DNA from: Salinicola halophilus
Lineage (GTDB): Bacteria > Pseudomonadota > Gammaproteobacteria > Pseudomonadales > Halomonadaceae
Direction: 5' to 3'
Length of the DNA: 64,000 nucleotides
NCBI RefSeq assembly: GCF_003206155.1
Contig: NZ_PZJV01000001.1
Span: forward strand, 737,325-801,324
The position numbers and the translations under genes were made by a program. Within the stretch, counting starts at the first letter, position 1; every line of letters starts with the position of its first letter. This document shows positions 24,779 through 33,777 of this stretch, one piece after another. The notes under the pieces were generated by a model. The model worked only from the letters and a program-made list of their open reading frames with translations. It was not told where the DNA came from and made no database searches.

Positions 24779-25930
24779 ATGACTCACAACGCTCCTCTCG
24801 CACCGGTGGCGCTGCCGAATACCCGCGCCCGCCAGACCATCGAACAGTGGCTCCAGGGCGCCGATGTCGTACTCAACGGCGATCGTCCCTGGGACATTCG
24901 CATTCATCATCCCGACCTCTTCGCGCGCGTCCTCAAGCAGGGATCCATCGGCTTCGGCGAAGCCTACATGGACGGCTGGTGGGAGAGCGACCGGCTCGAC
25001 GAGACGCTTCATCGCCTCTTGCGAAACGGACTCGGTGACGCCGCCCATACGCCCACCGAGCGCATTCTCTACAAGCTCCATTCCAACGTCATCAACCTGC
25101 AGAGCCGGGCGCGGGCCTACATCGTCGGCCGCGAGCACTACGACCTGGGCAACGATCTCTTCACCCGCATGCTCGACGAGACGATGTGCTACTCCTGCGG
25201 CTACTGGAAGCAGGCCGACACCCTGCACGACGCACAGATCGCCAAGCTCGACCTCGCCTGTCGCAAACTGGGACTCGAGCCCGGCATGACGGTGCTCGAT
25301 ATCGGCTGTGGCTGGGGCAGTTTCGCCGAGTACGCGGCGCGTCACTACGGCGTCGAGGTGACCGGCATCACCATCTCCGAAGCGCAGGCGACGTTCGGCC
25401 GCAAGCGATGCCAGGGCTTGCCGGTGGAGATCAAGCTCGAGGACTACCGCGATCTCGAAGGGCAGTTCGATCGCATCGTCTCCATCGGCATGTTCGAGCA
25501 CGTCGGCCCGCGCAACTACGCCGTCTATTTCGACACCGTCAAACGGCTGCTCGCCTCCGAAGGCCTCTTCTTGCTGCACACCATCGGCAAGAGCCGCAAC
25601 GAGGTCAGCGCCGACCCGTGGCTCAACAAGTACATCTTTCCCAACGGCGTACTGCCATCGGTTCAGCAGATCGCCGACGGCTACGAAGGGAAGCTCGTGA
25701 TGGAGGACTGGCAGAACTTCGGCGCCGACTACGACACCACCCTGATGGCGTGGCAGGCGAACCTGCTCGCCCACTGGGACGAGATCAGCGATCGCTACGA
25801 CGAGCGAGTCAAGCGGATGTTCCTGTACTACCTGGGCTCCTGCGCCGGCGCCTTTCGGGCGCGTAGCGTCCAGCTCTGGCAGGTGGTCTTCTCCGACGCC
25901 CGCCGCGGCCGCTACGATTCGCCGCGGTGA
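24779..25930 (+). CDS. cfa: Cyclopropane-fatty-acyl-phospholipid synthase
   Basis: This 383-aa enzyme adds a methylene group from S-adenosylmethionine to cis double bonds in membrane phospholipid acyl chains. The SAM motif VLDIGCGWG is at residues 172-180, preceded by YDLGNDLFTRMLDETMCYSC and followed by GMFEHVGPRNYAVYF and LHTIGKS; all are CFA hallmarks. The length matches the family. Such enzymes help adapt membranes to salt, acid and stationary phase. ATG 24779 is preferred; upstream in-frame ATGs add only non-conserved residues. Confidence 0.95.
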   Translation: MTHNAPLAPVALPNTRARQTIEQWLQGADVVLNGDRPWDIRIHHPDLFARVLKQGSIGFGEAYMDGWWESDRLDETLHRLLRNGLGDAAHTPTERILYKLHSNVINLQSRARAYIVGREHYDLGNDLFTRMLDETMCYSCGYWKQADTLHDAQIAKLDLACRKLGLEPGMTVLDIGCGWGSFAEYAARHYGVEVTGITISEAQATFGRKRCQGLPVEIKLEDYRDLEGQFDRIVSIGMFEHVGPRNYAVYFDTVKRLLASEGLFLLHTIGKSRNEVSADPWLNKYIFPNGVLPSVQQIADGYEGKLVMEDWQNFGADYDTTLMAWQANLLAHWDEISDRYDERVKRMFLYYLGSCAGAFRARSVQLWQVVFSDARRGRYDSPR

Positions 25931-25937
25931 GGCCGCG

Positions 25938-26009
25938 CCCTCGCGCAGACCTGGACCCTCGCGCAGACCTGGACCCTCGCGCAGACCTGGACCCTGACGC
26001 AGATCGTGG
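25938..26009. repeat. 18-bp tandem repeat after cfa
   Basis: Unit ccctcgcgcagacctgga, three exact copies plus a diverged fourth, starting 8 bp past the cfa stop and before its terminator. Confidence 0.95.
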
Positions 26010-26065
26010 CACTCACGCAGAGGTCTCGCGGGCACGACGCCACCGATAGAAGCGGCTTCACGCAG

Positions 26066-26090
26066 AAGGCCCGCCGAAGCGGGCCTTTTT
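26066..26090 (+). terminator. Rho-independent terminator of cfa
   Basis: AAGGCCCGC-cgaa-GCGGGCCTTTTT, a perfect GC stem with a T5 tail. It lies between the convergent cfa and the SMC-like gene. Confidence 0.9.
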
Positions 26091-26135
26091 CTCGTCGCGC
26101 GTACCGCCTGCCGCGTTCGCGACGGCCGAGGCGAG

Positions 26136-29100
26136 CTACTCCGCCGTCGCCGGCGTCACGTGAATGCCGAACAGGCTCGCCTCACCGCTGCCGCGCCCGG
26201 TCTCTTCCGGGGCGACGAGTTTCCCTTCGCGCACCATGACGTGACCGCCCTGCCCCTGGTGGCCGCCGATGACGCTGCCGACGAGGTAGGTGGGGAAGAT
26301 GCTCGGGTCGTTTTCGTAGTTCGGGTTGTGGATCAGCCCGATCATCTGGAAACGACCGCGGGTGTTGCGCAGCGACTCCAGCGAATCCTGGATCAGGCGC
26401 CGGTGCGAGAGCTTGGAGAAGAGCCCGTCAAGCAGGATGACGCTCTCGCGACTGGCGCGGGCACGACGCCGGTGCTGGCTCGGCAGCTCCCGGAGTTCGC
26501 GCTCGATGGCGAATTCGGAGAGCTTCACCAGCCACATCAGCGACACCGCCTCGCGCTGACCTTCGGACATATCCTCGTTGAGCGAGAAGAGCCGCCCGTG
26601 GGGACGGATGGCGTCGTGGCGCAGGCGGATGACCACGTCGCGGAAGAGGCCGCGATAGATGCGTCGGCGGATCTGCCGCGTCAGCTCGTCGTCGGCGCGC
26701 TTGCCTTTCGGCGACTCGCCGGACTGTTCGAGGCGGCGCTGCTGCACCGCCAGGTGCGCATCGATATCGCCGAGCAACTGCTGGATGAGATCCCGCACCG
26801 CGTCGTCACCGATCAGCTCCGCCTTGACCTCGAAGTAGGCCCCGCCTTCGCTGGCGCGACCGGCAACGCGCTTGAGCACGCCGAGATTGCCGGCGGCGTC
26901 GATGATGATCGAGCTCAGTCGCTCGACCAGCGTGTCCTCGATCTGCTCGCGGGAGGCGTGCAGACGCGACACGCGACTGCGATGCTCTTCGAGCTGGCTC
27001 GCCAGCTGACGATGCAGCCCGCGCAGCGAATCCAGTGTCGCTTGGCTCACCCCCTCGAGCGTGCCGAGACGCGCGCGCTCGGTGTCGTTGAAGAGTCGGC
27101 TGTCGCTGGCCGCCGCCAGCGACTCGCCGAGTGCCTTTTCCCGCGCGACCACGTCCTTCGCCTGACGCTCGCGGTTGCGCGCGCGCTCACCGAGATTGAG
27201 CTCGCCCAGCCCCTCGAGCAGCGTCTGCTGGCAGGTCTCGAAGACGGCGAGGTCGAACGCCGACCGGTCACCGGTCGTCCTGTCATCGCCTTCCTGAACC
27301 TCGCCGAGCGGCGCGGCCAGCCAGTCGCACCAGGCGGTGAGCGCGGCGTCGAGCGACGAGGCATCGTCGTGATCCCGCGGCCAGGGCGCGTCGGGATCGG
27401 GGGCGGTTCGCGTCGACCACCCTTCGGGCAGCTGTCGCAGCACCTCGAGCCAGGCCACCGCCAGTTGATCCACTCGGTCCAGCGCCTGCTGATGGCGAGT
27501 CAGGCGGGTATCGACCTCGCCCTGTTCGCTGGCGTTGGTCTTGCGCCGCTCGCGAGCCTCCCGCAGGGACTGCTTCAGCCGTCCCAGATCGCGCTCGAGG
27601 GTCCGTTTGCCGCCCTTCTCGTCACGCATCTGCAGATAGGCCCGGATGCGGTCGAAATCGAAGTCGGCGCGGCGACTCGCCTCGCCCACCGCGGCCTCGA
27701 GCGTCGCCTCGCGCGTGGCGGCATCGCGCATGAACTCGGGCCCACCGGCCGCGACGAACTCGCTCAGCTGCTGCAGCCGGGCGCGCTCGCCATCGGCGAA
27801 GAGCGCGTTCATCTGCCCGCGAACCTGTTCGCGGCGCTCGTCGAGGCTCTCCCGTCCGAGTTCGATCTCGGCGGCGCGCTCGTCGAGCTCTGCACTCTCC
27901 TCGGCAAGGGTCGCGATGTCGGCATCGATGGCCGTGAGCCGCTCGACACCGCCGGCGGCGGCGAAGCGCTCCGCTGCCAGCCAGAGATCGCCGTGACGCT
28001 CGAGCTCGTCGGCGGCAGTGTCGCGCTCGCCCTGCCATTCGCCGAGCTGGGACTCGAGCGTGGCGCGCCGGGTGCGAGCGGTCTTCAGCGCCTCGTCACC
28101 GCCGGCCTCGAGATAGCGCTGGTAGTCGTCGATCGCCTTCAGCGACGCCTCGCCGAGACGCGGCGACAGCGCCTCGATGGCGACCGTAAGGCGTTCGCGC
28201 TCGGTCTCGAGGGTCGCGATGCGCTTGTCGGCCTCGCTCTCGACCGCTTCTTCGGCCTTGAGCGCCAGGGCGAAGCGCTCGCCGTGCGGGTCGAGCCGCG
28301 CAAGCTCTTCACCGAGCGCGCCTTCGCGCTCGCGATCGATCTCCAGGCGCCGCTGGGTCTCCTCGCGCAGCGCGGCAAGATGCGCGGGGTCGAGCGCCGC
28401 CTTCACCGCCAGCGTCTCGACCCCCTGTATCGCGCCGAGAGGCGCCTCGCCCCGCGCGAGCGCCGCCTGCAGTCGCTCGGCTTCGAGCACGGGGACACCG
28501 CAGCCGGCATCGATCAGGCACTGTGCCGCACGTACCGCCTGCGCCTCCCCGGTCACCACCGGCGCGAAGAGCTGACCCGCGGCCTGAGCCAGCCATTCCC
28601 GGCGACGTTCGCTGTCGGTATCGACGCCGGAGAGCACTTCGTGCAGCGCAAGGAAGGCGATGTCGTCGGCCTCGAGCAGACGCTGCGCCTGCGTCTCGGC
28701 TTCCAGTCGGGCCAGCGGGTCGCCGGCGAGACTGTCCAGGTAGCGCTGGCGGGCCTCGATCGCCTCGAGCAGCGCGTCACGCTCGCGCAGCAGGCGGGGG
28801 TAGCGGGACTTCGCATCCTTGAGCCAGTTCGACGGCGACTCGCTGCCGAGCGCCCGGAACGCATCGAGCGCCGCGGTCATCTCGCCGAGCCGTTCACGCT
28901 GCTGCTCGAGTTCGCGTAGACGATCCTGCTGCTCGCGAAACTCGCGGTAGAGGGTGTCGCGCAGATGGACCGGCGACGCCTCACCGTGGAAACCCCGATA
29001 GCGCGACGGCGCATCCTCCAGCGGCGCGAGGCGTGAAAGCTGAGCGTCGATGTCGTCGCGCTCCCGCTGTCCCTGGGAGAGCGACTGCTCGAGCGCGGAG

Positions 29101-31109
29101 ATTGCGTTCTGCCGCTCGCGCCAGAAGCCGACCGGCGAGCGCTCGGGCCAGCCGTCGGCGAACTGCTGCCACGCCTCGCGCCCGGCGGCCAACGGGGCGA
29201 GCTCGCCCTCCAGTCGCTGACGACGCTCGCGTCGGCTCTGGAGGGATTCCCGCACGCTGGAAAGCTGCGCCTGGAGCGCCTGTGCCTCGTCGTCCCACTC
29301 GCCGAGCTGCTCGCCGAGCGTCTCGAAACGCGCCTGCTTCTCCGCCAGCAGCGTCGCCGGGTCGCTGTCGGGGTGCTCGCGTGTGAACGCGTCGAACGCT
29401 TCGGCGGGCTGCTTGAACTCGCCCATGCGGCCGAGATGCTCGGCGTGGGCACGCCGCGCGGCCTCGAGCGCCTCGACGGCGCGCTCCCGGGTCGCCTCCG
29501 GCGATTCCAGCTCGGCCTCGGTGAATAGCCCGTCACCCAGCGCCTGGGTGTAGACGCTCTGATTGTCGATGAAATCACGCTGGCGGGACTCGAGCTGCTC
29601 GCGCTCGTGCTCGAGACGTTCGATCTCGTCGTCGAGGCCTTCGGCGTCGTGCTTCAACGAGCGACGGTACTCGCGGTCGGCGATCACTTCCTCGCGGAAG
29701 CGGTTGCCGTCGAGAGACTCGAACGTCTCCGCCGCGTCGTCGAGGCGACTCAGCGCCCGGTAGCGCGCGGTGTCATCGGCGAAGGCCTGGCTGTCGGCGA
29801 GCCAGGCGCGGGCCTGTTCGAAGGCGACATGACCGATGTCTCGCGCGCTCACCCAGCCCGCCCGCGGCAGATGCACGATGCGTCGATGGGTGTCGACCCG
29901 CGCGCCTCGCTCGGAGAGCGCCAGCCTCACGTTGCGCTCGCGCTGGCCGGTGAGCGTTGCCAGCAGCCAGGTAGAGACCCGCGGGCGCTCGGACTCGCCG
30001 GGTACCCAGGCCAGGCCGGCGGCATCGCCGTCGCTGCCCGCCTGCCCTTTCCCACCGTCGACGTCGTCAGCTTTCACACCGTCGGCTTGGTCATCGCCGC
30101 CGACGGGTGCCGACGCGTCTCGACCGGGCAGCCCGGGCAGCGGTGCCAGAGCCCGTCCGCCGAGCAGGCGCTCGGCGTCGAGCAGCGTCGCGTCGAGCGT
30201 CGCAAGCGCCTCGCGGGAGGCGAGCAGGCTCTCGCCCTCGGCATCGAGCGTGGCCAGACGCGATACCTTGTCGTCGGCGCGCTGCTGGTCGCCCTCCGCC
30301 TCTGCCAGTCGATGACGCAGCTCGGTGATGCGCGTACCGGAGTTGAGGATGACGTCCTCGATCAGCTCCTCTTCCTCGTCGGTCTCGCCGCGGGTCGCGC
30401 CGGAAAGGATCTGCGGGGCGAGCACCTCGTAGAAGAACGCCTGATCCGCCTTTTCGCCGGCTCGCGGGCGAATCGCGTTGAAGATCTGACTCTTGTCGGC
30501 ACCGCCCTCCTTCTGGAACGCCGCGAGCTGGGCAAGCTCGCGGCGCGAGATGTGGGCACCCACCGCTTCGAGCCACTCTTCGCGGTTGTGCGCCCGGGTC
30601 ACGCCCTTGTCGCGCATCCAGCTCTGCACGTCGGCGTTGGCGTAGAGTGCCAGCTTGCCGTCGCGGGTGACGTGGTGCACCGGCACGTCGGCGAGCTTTC
30701 CGGCGTAGTGGTAGAACACCAGACCGCTGCCGTCGCTATAGCCGTACATGCCGAAGACGAAGGTATCCCCCGCGACCTCGTCGCCGGCGGCGGCGAGCAT
30801 GTCCTCCTGCGCGGCATCGGTGCGAGTACGGAACTCGACGCGCAGATGGGTCCAGCTGCGACTCTCGCCGTTGACCTTCGACGGCGAGCACTTGCGTCGG
30901 GTCCGCGTCAAAAGCTGCCGGTCGCGGGAGAGCATGCCGATCAGCGCTTCCGCCAGCGTGGTCTTGCCGAAGCCGTTCTCCATGCTGATGGCGCTGGACT
31001 GCCCGCGCAGATCGAGCAGCAGATGACGCATCTTCGCCTCCCAGGGGGAGGCGATGTCGCCGTGCTTGTTGAGCAGATTGGCGATCTCGATTCGGTTGAT
31101 GACACTCAT
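26136..31109 (-). CDS. Large MukB/JetC-like SMC ATPase
   Basis: This 1657-aa protein has the SMC architecture. An N-terminal ATPase half-head contains Walker A at residues 43-50 (MENGFGKT, with NGxGKT kept but the usual first glycine replaced by methionine). Coiled coil starts around residue 250. A globular insertion lies at about 310-430. A hinge-like segment sits at about 820-905, at the exact centre, around LFAPVVTGEAQAVRAAQCLI. More coiled coil follows, then the C-terminal half-head. The ABC signature is MSEGQREAVSL (from residue 1514). The Walker B is VILLDGLFSKLS (from 1557), where the catalytic Glu is Gly and the D-loop Asp is Ser. It is longer than MukB. It is the last gene of a three-gene operon (4-bp overlap). 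SMC-like identity is secure; the exact family is inferred. Confidence 0.85.
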   Translation of the reverse strand: MSVINRIEIANLLNKHGDIASPWEAKMRHLLLDLRGQSSAISMENGFGKTTLAEALIGMLSRDRQLLTRTRRKCSPSKVNGESRSWTHLRVEFRTRTDAAQEDMLAAAGDEVAGDTFVFGMYGYSDGSGLVFYHYAGKLADVPVHHVTRDGKLALYANADVQSWMRDKGVTRAHNREEWLEAVGAHISRRELAQLAAFQKEGGADKSQIFNAIRPRAGEKADQAFFYEVLAPQILSGATRGETDEEEELIEDVILNSGTRITELRHRLAEAEGDQQRADDKVSRLATLDAEGESLLASREALATLDATLLDAERLLGGRALAPLPGLPGRDASAPVGGDDQADGVKADDVDGGKGQAGSDGDAAGLAWVPGESERPRVSTWLLATLTGQRERNVRLALSERGARVDTHRRIVHLPRAGWVSARDIGHVAFEQARAWLADSQAFADDTARYRALSRLDDAAETFESLDGNRFREEVIADREYRRSLKHDAEGLDDEIERLEHEREQLESRQRDFIDNQSVYTQALGDGLFTEAELESPEATRERAVEALEAARRAHAEHLGRMGEFKQPAEAFDAFTREHPDSDPATLLAEKQARFETLGEQLGEWDDEAQALQAQLSSVRESLQSRRERRQRLEGELAPLAAGREAWQQFADGWPERSPVGFWRERQNAISALEQSLSQGQRERDDIDAQLSRLAPLEDAPSRYRGFHGEASPVHLRDTLYREFREQQDRLRELEQQRERLGEMTAALDAFRALGSESPSNWLKDAKSRYPRLLRERDALLEAIEARQRYLDSLAGDPLARLEAETQAQRLLEADDIAFLALHEVLSGVDTDSERRREWLAQAAGQLFAPVVTGEAQAVRAAQCLIDAGCGVPVLEAERLQAALARGEAPLGAIQGVETLAVKAALDPAHLAALREETQRRLEIDREREGALGEELARLDPHGERFALALKAEEAVESEADKRIATLETERERLTVAIEALSPRLGEASLKAIDDYQRYLEAGGDEALKTARTRRATLESQLGEWQGERDTAADELERHGDLWLAAERFAAAGGVERLTAIDADIATLAEESAELDERAAEIELGRESLDERREQVRGQMNALFADGERARLQQLSEFVAAGGPEFMRDAATREATLEAAVGEASRRADFDFDRIRAYLQMRDEKGGKRTLERDLGRLKQSLREARERRKTNASEQGEVDTRLTRHQQALDRVDQLAVAWLEVLRQLPEGWSTRTAPDPDAPWPRDHDDASSLDAALTAWCDWLAAPLGEVQEGDDRTTGDRSAFDLAVFETCQQTLLEGLGELNLGERARNRERQAKDVVAREKALGESLAAASDSRLFNDTERARLGTLEGVSQATLDSLRGLHRQLASQLEEHRSRVSRLHASREQIEDTLVERLSSIIIDAAGNLGVLKRVAGRASEGGAYFEVKAELIGDDAVRDLIQQLLGDIDAHLAVQQRRLEQSGESPKGKRADDELTRQIRRRIYRGLFRDVVIRLRHDAIRPHGRLFSLNEDMSEGQREAVSLMWLVKLSEFAIERELRELPSQHRRRARASRESVILLDGLFSKLSHRRLIQDSLESLRNTRGRFQMIGLIHNPNYENDPSIFPTYLVGSVIGGHQGQGGHVMVREGKLVAPEETGRGSGEASLFGIHVTPATAE

Positions 31110-32131
31110 CGCCGTGCGTCTCCGTCGTCGTGCGTCTCGCCGGGAGCGTCAGCTTGCGTCTCGCCGGGCGCCTGCGTGTCGTGACCGGACGTCTCTGTCG
31201 GCGTCGCTGTCGTCCGTTCGTGGGATTCGGCTGCCGATGATCCGGCAGGCGCCTCGTCCGTCGCGCCGTCCTCGACGGTGTCATCCGCAGTGGAGCCGTC
31301 TGCCACTGCCTCGCCCGGCGGCAAGACGTCTTCTGCCGACGTATTCTCTTCCGCGATCGAGGCCGGGGTCTCGGCCGTCTCGTCGTGTTCGCCGGCGGTG
31401 AGTTCGATCAGGTGCGTCAGGTGGTGGACGCCGATCTGCTCGGCTTCGAGCGCCCCCAGCAGGGTCTGCTGCCAGACCTCCTCATCGCCGGTGTCGCGTA
31501 CCGTTTCCAGATGACCCGCGCGGCCCAGCAGATCGATGAAGGCGCGAACGCGACGCGGGATGTCCTCGCCGCGCTCGTCGAGCAGCACCCGGCTGTTCTC
31601 GGGGGCGCGATCGCCGAGACCGCGCAGCGTCTCCAGCTGGTCACGCACCAGATCGACCAGCTCGCGGGTGACGAAGGTCGCCTCCTGATAGCGGCTGACG
31701 TCGGAGAGCGCGCGATTGAGGCGGGTGTAGATCAGCGTATGCAGCAGCAGCCACAGCTGCAGGTACCAGAGTGCCAGCTCGGTACGGCTCTCCTGGCGCA
31801 GCTTGAGCGCCTCGAAGACCGGCTCGCGGGTATACAGCGGCGGCTGCTCGAGCTCGGGGTCCGGCAGCAGGGCGAAGAATCGCGAGCCGGGCGCGATGCC
31901 GGGATAGTCCCCGGCCTCGAAAGCTTTCAGCCGCAGCCCCTGGCCGGCGAGAAAGTCGCGCAGCGCCTCGCGCTCGCTCTCCTGGGCGTCGTCGATCAGC
32001 GCACAGACGTCGCGCTCCGAGAGCTGGCCTTCCCGCGCCGCGCGGCGCTTGCGGCCACCGCTGGGTACGCGCTCGGCGGTGCGATAGCGCAGCAGATAGG
32101 CGACGACTTCGCCCATTTCCATCATGTTCAT
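31106..32131 (-). CDS. MukE/MksE-like subunit of SMC complex (putative)
   Basis: This 341-aa protein is in the middle of the SMC operon, overlapping both neighbours by 4 bp. The N-terminal two-thirds are helical with winged-helix character: REALRDFLAGQGLRLKAFEA followed by a short basic/aromatic segment, then TELALWYLQLWLLLHTLIY and ATFVTRELVDLVRDQLETL. The FL..GL.L pattern followed by a leucine-rich helix is reminiscent of MksE/JetB (DUF4194) proteins. The last 90 or so residues are a low-complexity acidic tail rich in Glu, Asp, Thr and Ala. Assignment rests on gene order and pattern, not on a recognised motif. Confidence 0.6.
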   Translation of the reverse strand: MNMMEMGEVVAYLLRYRTAERVPSGGRKRRAAREGQLSERDVCALIDDAQESEREALRDFLAGQGLRLKAFEAGDYPGIAPGSRFFALLPDPELEQPPLYTREPVFEALKLRQESRTELALWYLQLWLLLHTLIYTRLNRALSDVSRYQEATFVTRELVDLVRDQLETLRGLGDRAPENSRVLLDERGEDIPRRVRAFIDLLGRAGHLETVRDTGDEEVWQQTLLGALEAEQIGVHHLTHLIELTAGEHDETAETPASIAEENTSAEDVLPPGEAVADGSTADDTVEDGATDEAPAGSSAAESHERTTATPTETSGHDTQAPGETQADAPGETHDDGDARR

Positions 32132-33555
32132 GAGTCAACGTCCTGTGTCTCGACCGCGGCGGCGGCGTGTAGCCGCAGCGATGGGGTCACGGCGCCCTCG
32201 ATGCGGCGGCCGTCGGGTAGTTCGATTGCAAACGGAGTCTCGTCGATGCCCACGCTCAACTCGGTACCGAGCAGCTGGGTGTCGACGAAGGTGTTGAGCA
32301 GTTGGGCGAGGCAGTCCTGCGAGTCGAAATCGTGCCACCCTTCGGTGAGGGCCTCGGGCAGCGACATCGGGGCGCGATGCAGGCGCTTGCGCAGCGAGGG
32401 GCCGCGGGCACGGAGATAGCGCGCCAGCAGCGGGTCGGCGGCGGGCCGGTCGCGCGCTTCGTCGAATACCAGCGCGGCGCCACTGCGCTCGGCGCGGCGC
32501 GTTTCGACCAGCGGCGCCAGCGTCTCGGTGCGCGGCATGCTGACCTCGGGCGATAGCGGCATCATCCTCGCCACCACGGCATCGCGCAGCCGCGTCGGCG
32601 GCGGCGAGATCAAAAGCCGGTGGGCGAGCCCGGCGAAATCGATCACCCCCATCGACTGGATGCGTCCCTCGGCGATGTCGGAGAGCAGTTCGGAGAGTCG
32701 GCGCGACAGGTTCTCGATGGCGTTGAGGACGCGGCCAATCGCGCCGGAGAGCATGCGCAGATCCCACTCCTCGTCCGCCTGACGCTCGGCCCACTGCTCG
32801 AAGTGATCGATCAGGGTGGGCGTTGCGAGCTGAGCGCGAGCGCTGAGCAGCGTGCTCTGAATCGTGCTCAGGGCGTTGTGGTAGTGACGCTCGTTGTCGA
32901 GCAGCGCGGCCAGCTTGCCCTCGTGGGTGGGGTTCTCGCGTACCCGCCGCAGCTCCTGGGTCAAGGCGCGGATCGCCATCAGAATCTGCTGGGTGATGTC
33001 CGGCACGCGGGCGTAGTCGCCCCGGGAGAGCGCGGCGACGACCTTGGCGGCGTCGTACTCCGAGTAGAGAAGATCCTCGACCTGGCTTGCCAGCGTGACC
33101 GCCTGGCGCCCGCTCGGCGTCAGACGCACCTGCCCGGTCTGCCCCTGCTTCTCGATCAGCGCGGTGCGTTTGGTGCTGCGCCCGCCGCGGCTGACGCGCT
33201 GCGTGTCGTCGCCCTCCGGCACCGGGTCCGCCGCGTTGCGCTCGCGATAGTGCACCTCGCTGGGGGTGGCGAGCAGATTGACGACGAAGCTCAAGTCGTC
33301 GGCGGGCAGCTCGGGATAGTCGCTGCGAAGCTGGGCGAGGCAGCGCCGCTGGGTGACGAAAGCACTGTTGGTGGCGAAATCCACCTCGAGCAGGTAGTCC
33401 AGCAGCAGACACCCCAGATCGAGCCAGTAGCCATCGCGGAGACCTCGGCGCTGCTCCTGGGTGACCTGGACGAAGGGCGAGCCGGGTTCGTGGGCGCTGT
33501 CGTGCAGGTCGAGCAGCCGGGTCGTTGCGGTGAGCAGCTTGTTCCAGGCGGTCAT
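32128..33555 (-). CDS. MukF/MksF-like kleisin of SMC complex (putative)
   Basis: This 475-aa protein is the first gene of the SMC operon. It is mostly helical. A probable winged helix ends in VRLTPSGRQAVTLASQVEDL (residues about 145-165), comparable to the RLTPxG word in MukF. A long helical bundle follows (about 170-300), and then a Pro/Arg-rich C-terminal region with a small domain (ELSVGIDETPFAIELPDG). Length and order (F, then E, then B) fit MukF/MksF/JetA kleisins. A CGGAG ribosome-binding site precedes ATG 33555. It is divergent from the aldo/keto reductase gene. Confidence 0.6.
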   Translation of the reverse strand: MTAWNKLLTATTRLLDLHDSAHEPGSPFVQVTQEQRRGLRDGYWLDLGCLLLDYLLEVDFATNSAFVTQRRCLAQLRSDYPELPADDLSFVVNLLATPSEVHYRERNAADPVPEGDDTQRVSRGGRSTKRTALIEKQGQTGQVRLTPSGRQAVTLASQVEDLLYSEYDAAKVVAALSRGDYARVPDITQQILMAIRALTQELRRVRENPTHEGKLAALLDNERHYHNALSTIQSTLLSARAQLATPTLIDHFEQWAERQADEEWDLRMLSGAIGRVLNAIENLSRRLSELLSDIAEGRIQSMGVIDFAGLAHRLLISPPPTRLRDAVVARMMPLSPEVSMPRTETLAPLVETRRAERSGAALVFDEARDRPAADPLLARYLRARGPSLRKRLHRAPMSLPEALTEGWHDFDSQDCLAQLLNTFVDTQLLGTELSVGIDETPFAIELPDGRRIEGAVTPSLRLHAAAAVETQDVDS

Positions 33556-33777
33556 GGCGGCTCCGGAAGACGACGTGAAGACACGGAAAGCTCACAGAGA
33601 CGGGCGCGTGGCGACCGATCCGCATCGGTGGCCCGTTCGCCTCGATGGGCATTTTTCGAAGCCGGGCATTATGCCAAGGTTGCCGCGCCGGGTCATGGTG
33701 AGCCACCGACGGCCATCTCGCGCGCCGACTGCTATGGTGAAGACGTTCCTTTCACCCTTCGTCATCAGGAGCTCGAC

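Noticed and set aside
26160-28919. A 919-codon open frame on the plus strand, opposite the SMC-like gene
   Set aside because: Its translation is an antisense shadow of the coding strand in GC-rich DNA, is interrupted by no selection-like motifs, and the opposite strand has clear SMC motifs.
29607-31184. A 525-codon open frame on the plus strand opposite the N-terminal half of the SMC-like gene
   Set aside because: Antisense shadow; no recognisable domain, no ribosome-binding site, and it crosses the junction of two real genes.
26136-33555. Calling the SMC operon a complete Wadjet (JetABCD) system
   Set aside because: No JetD/MksG-like Toprim nuclease gene is present on either side; neighbours are cfa and an aldo/keto reductase.
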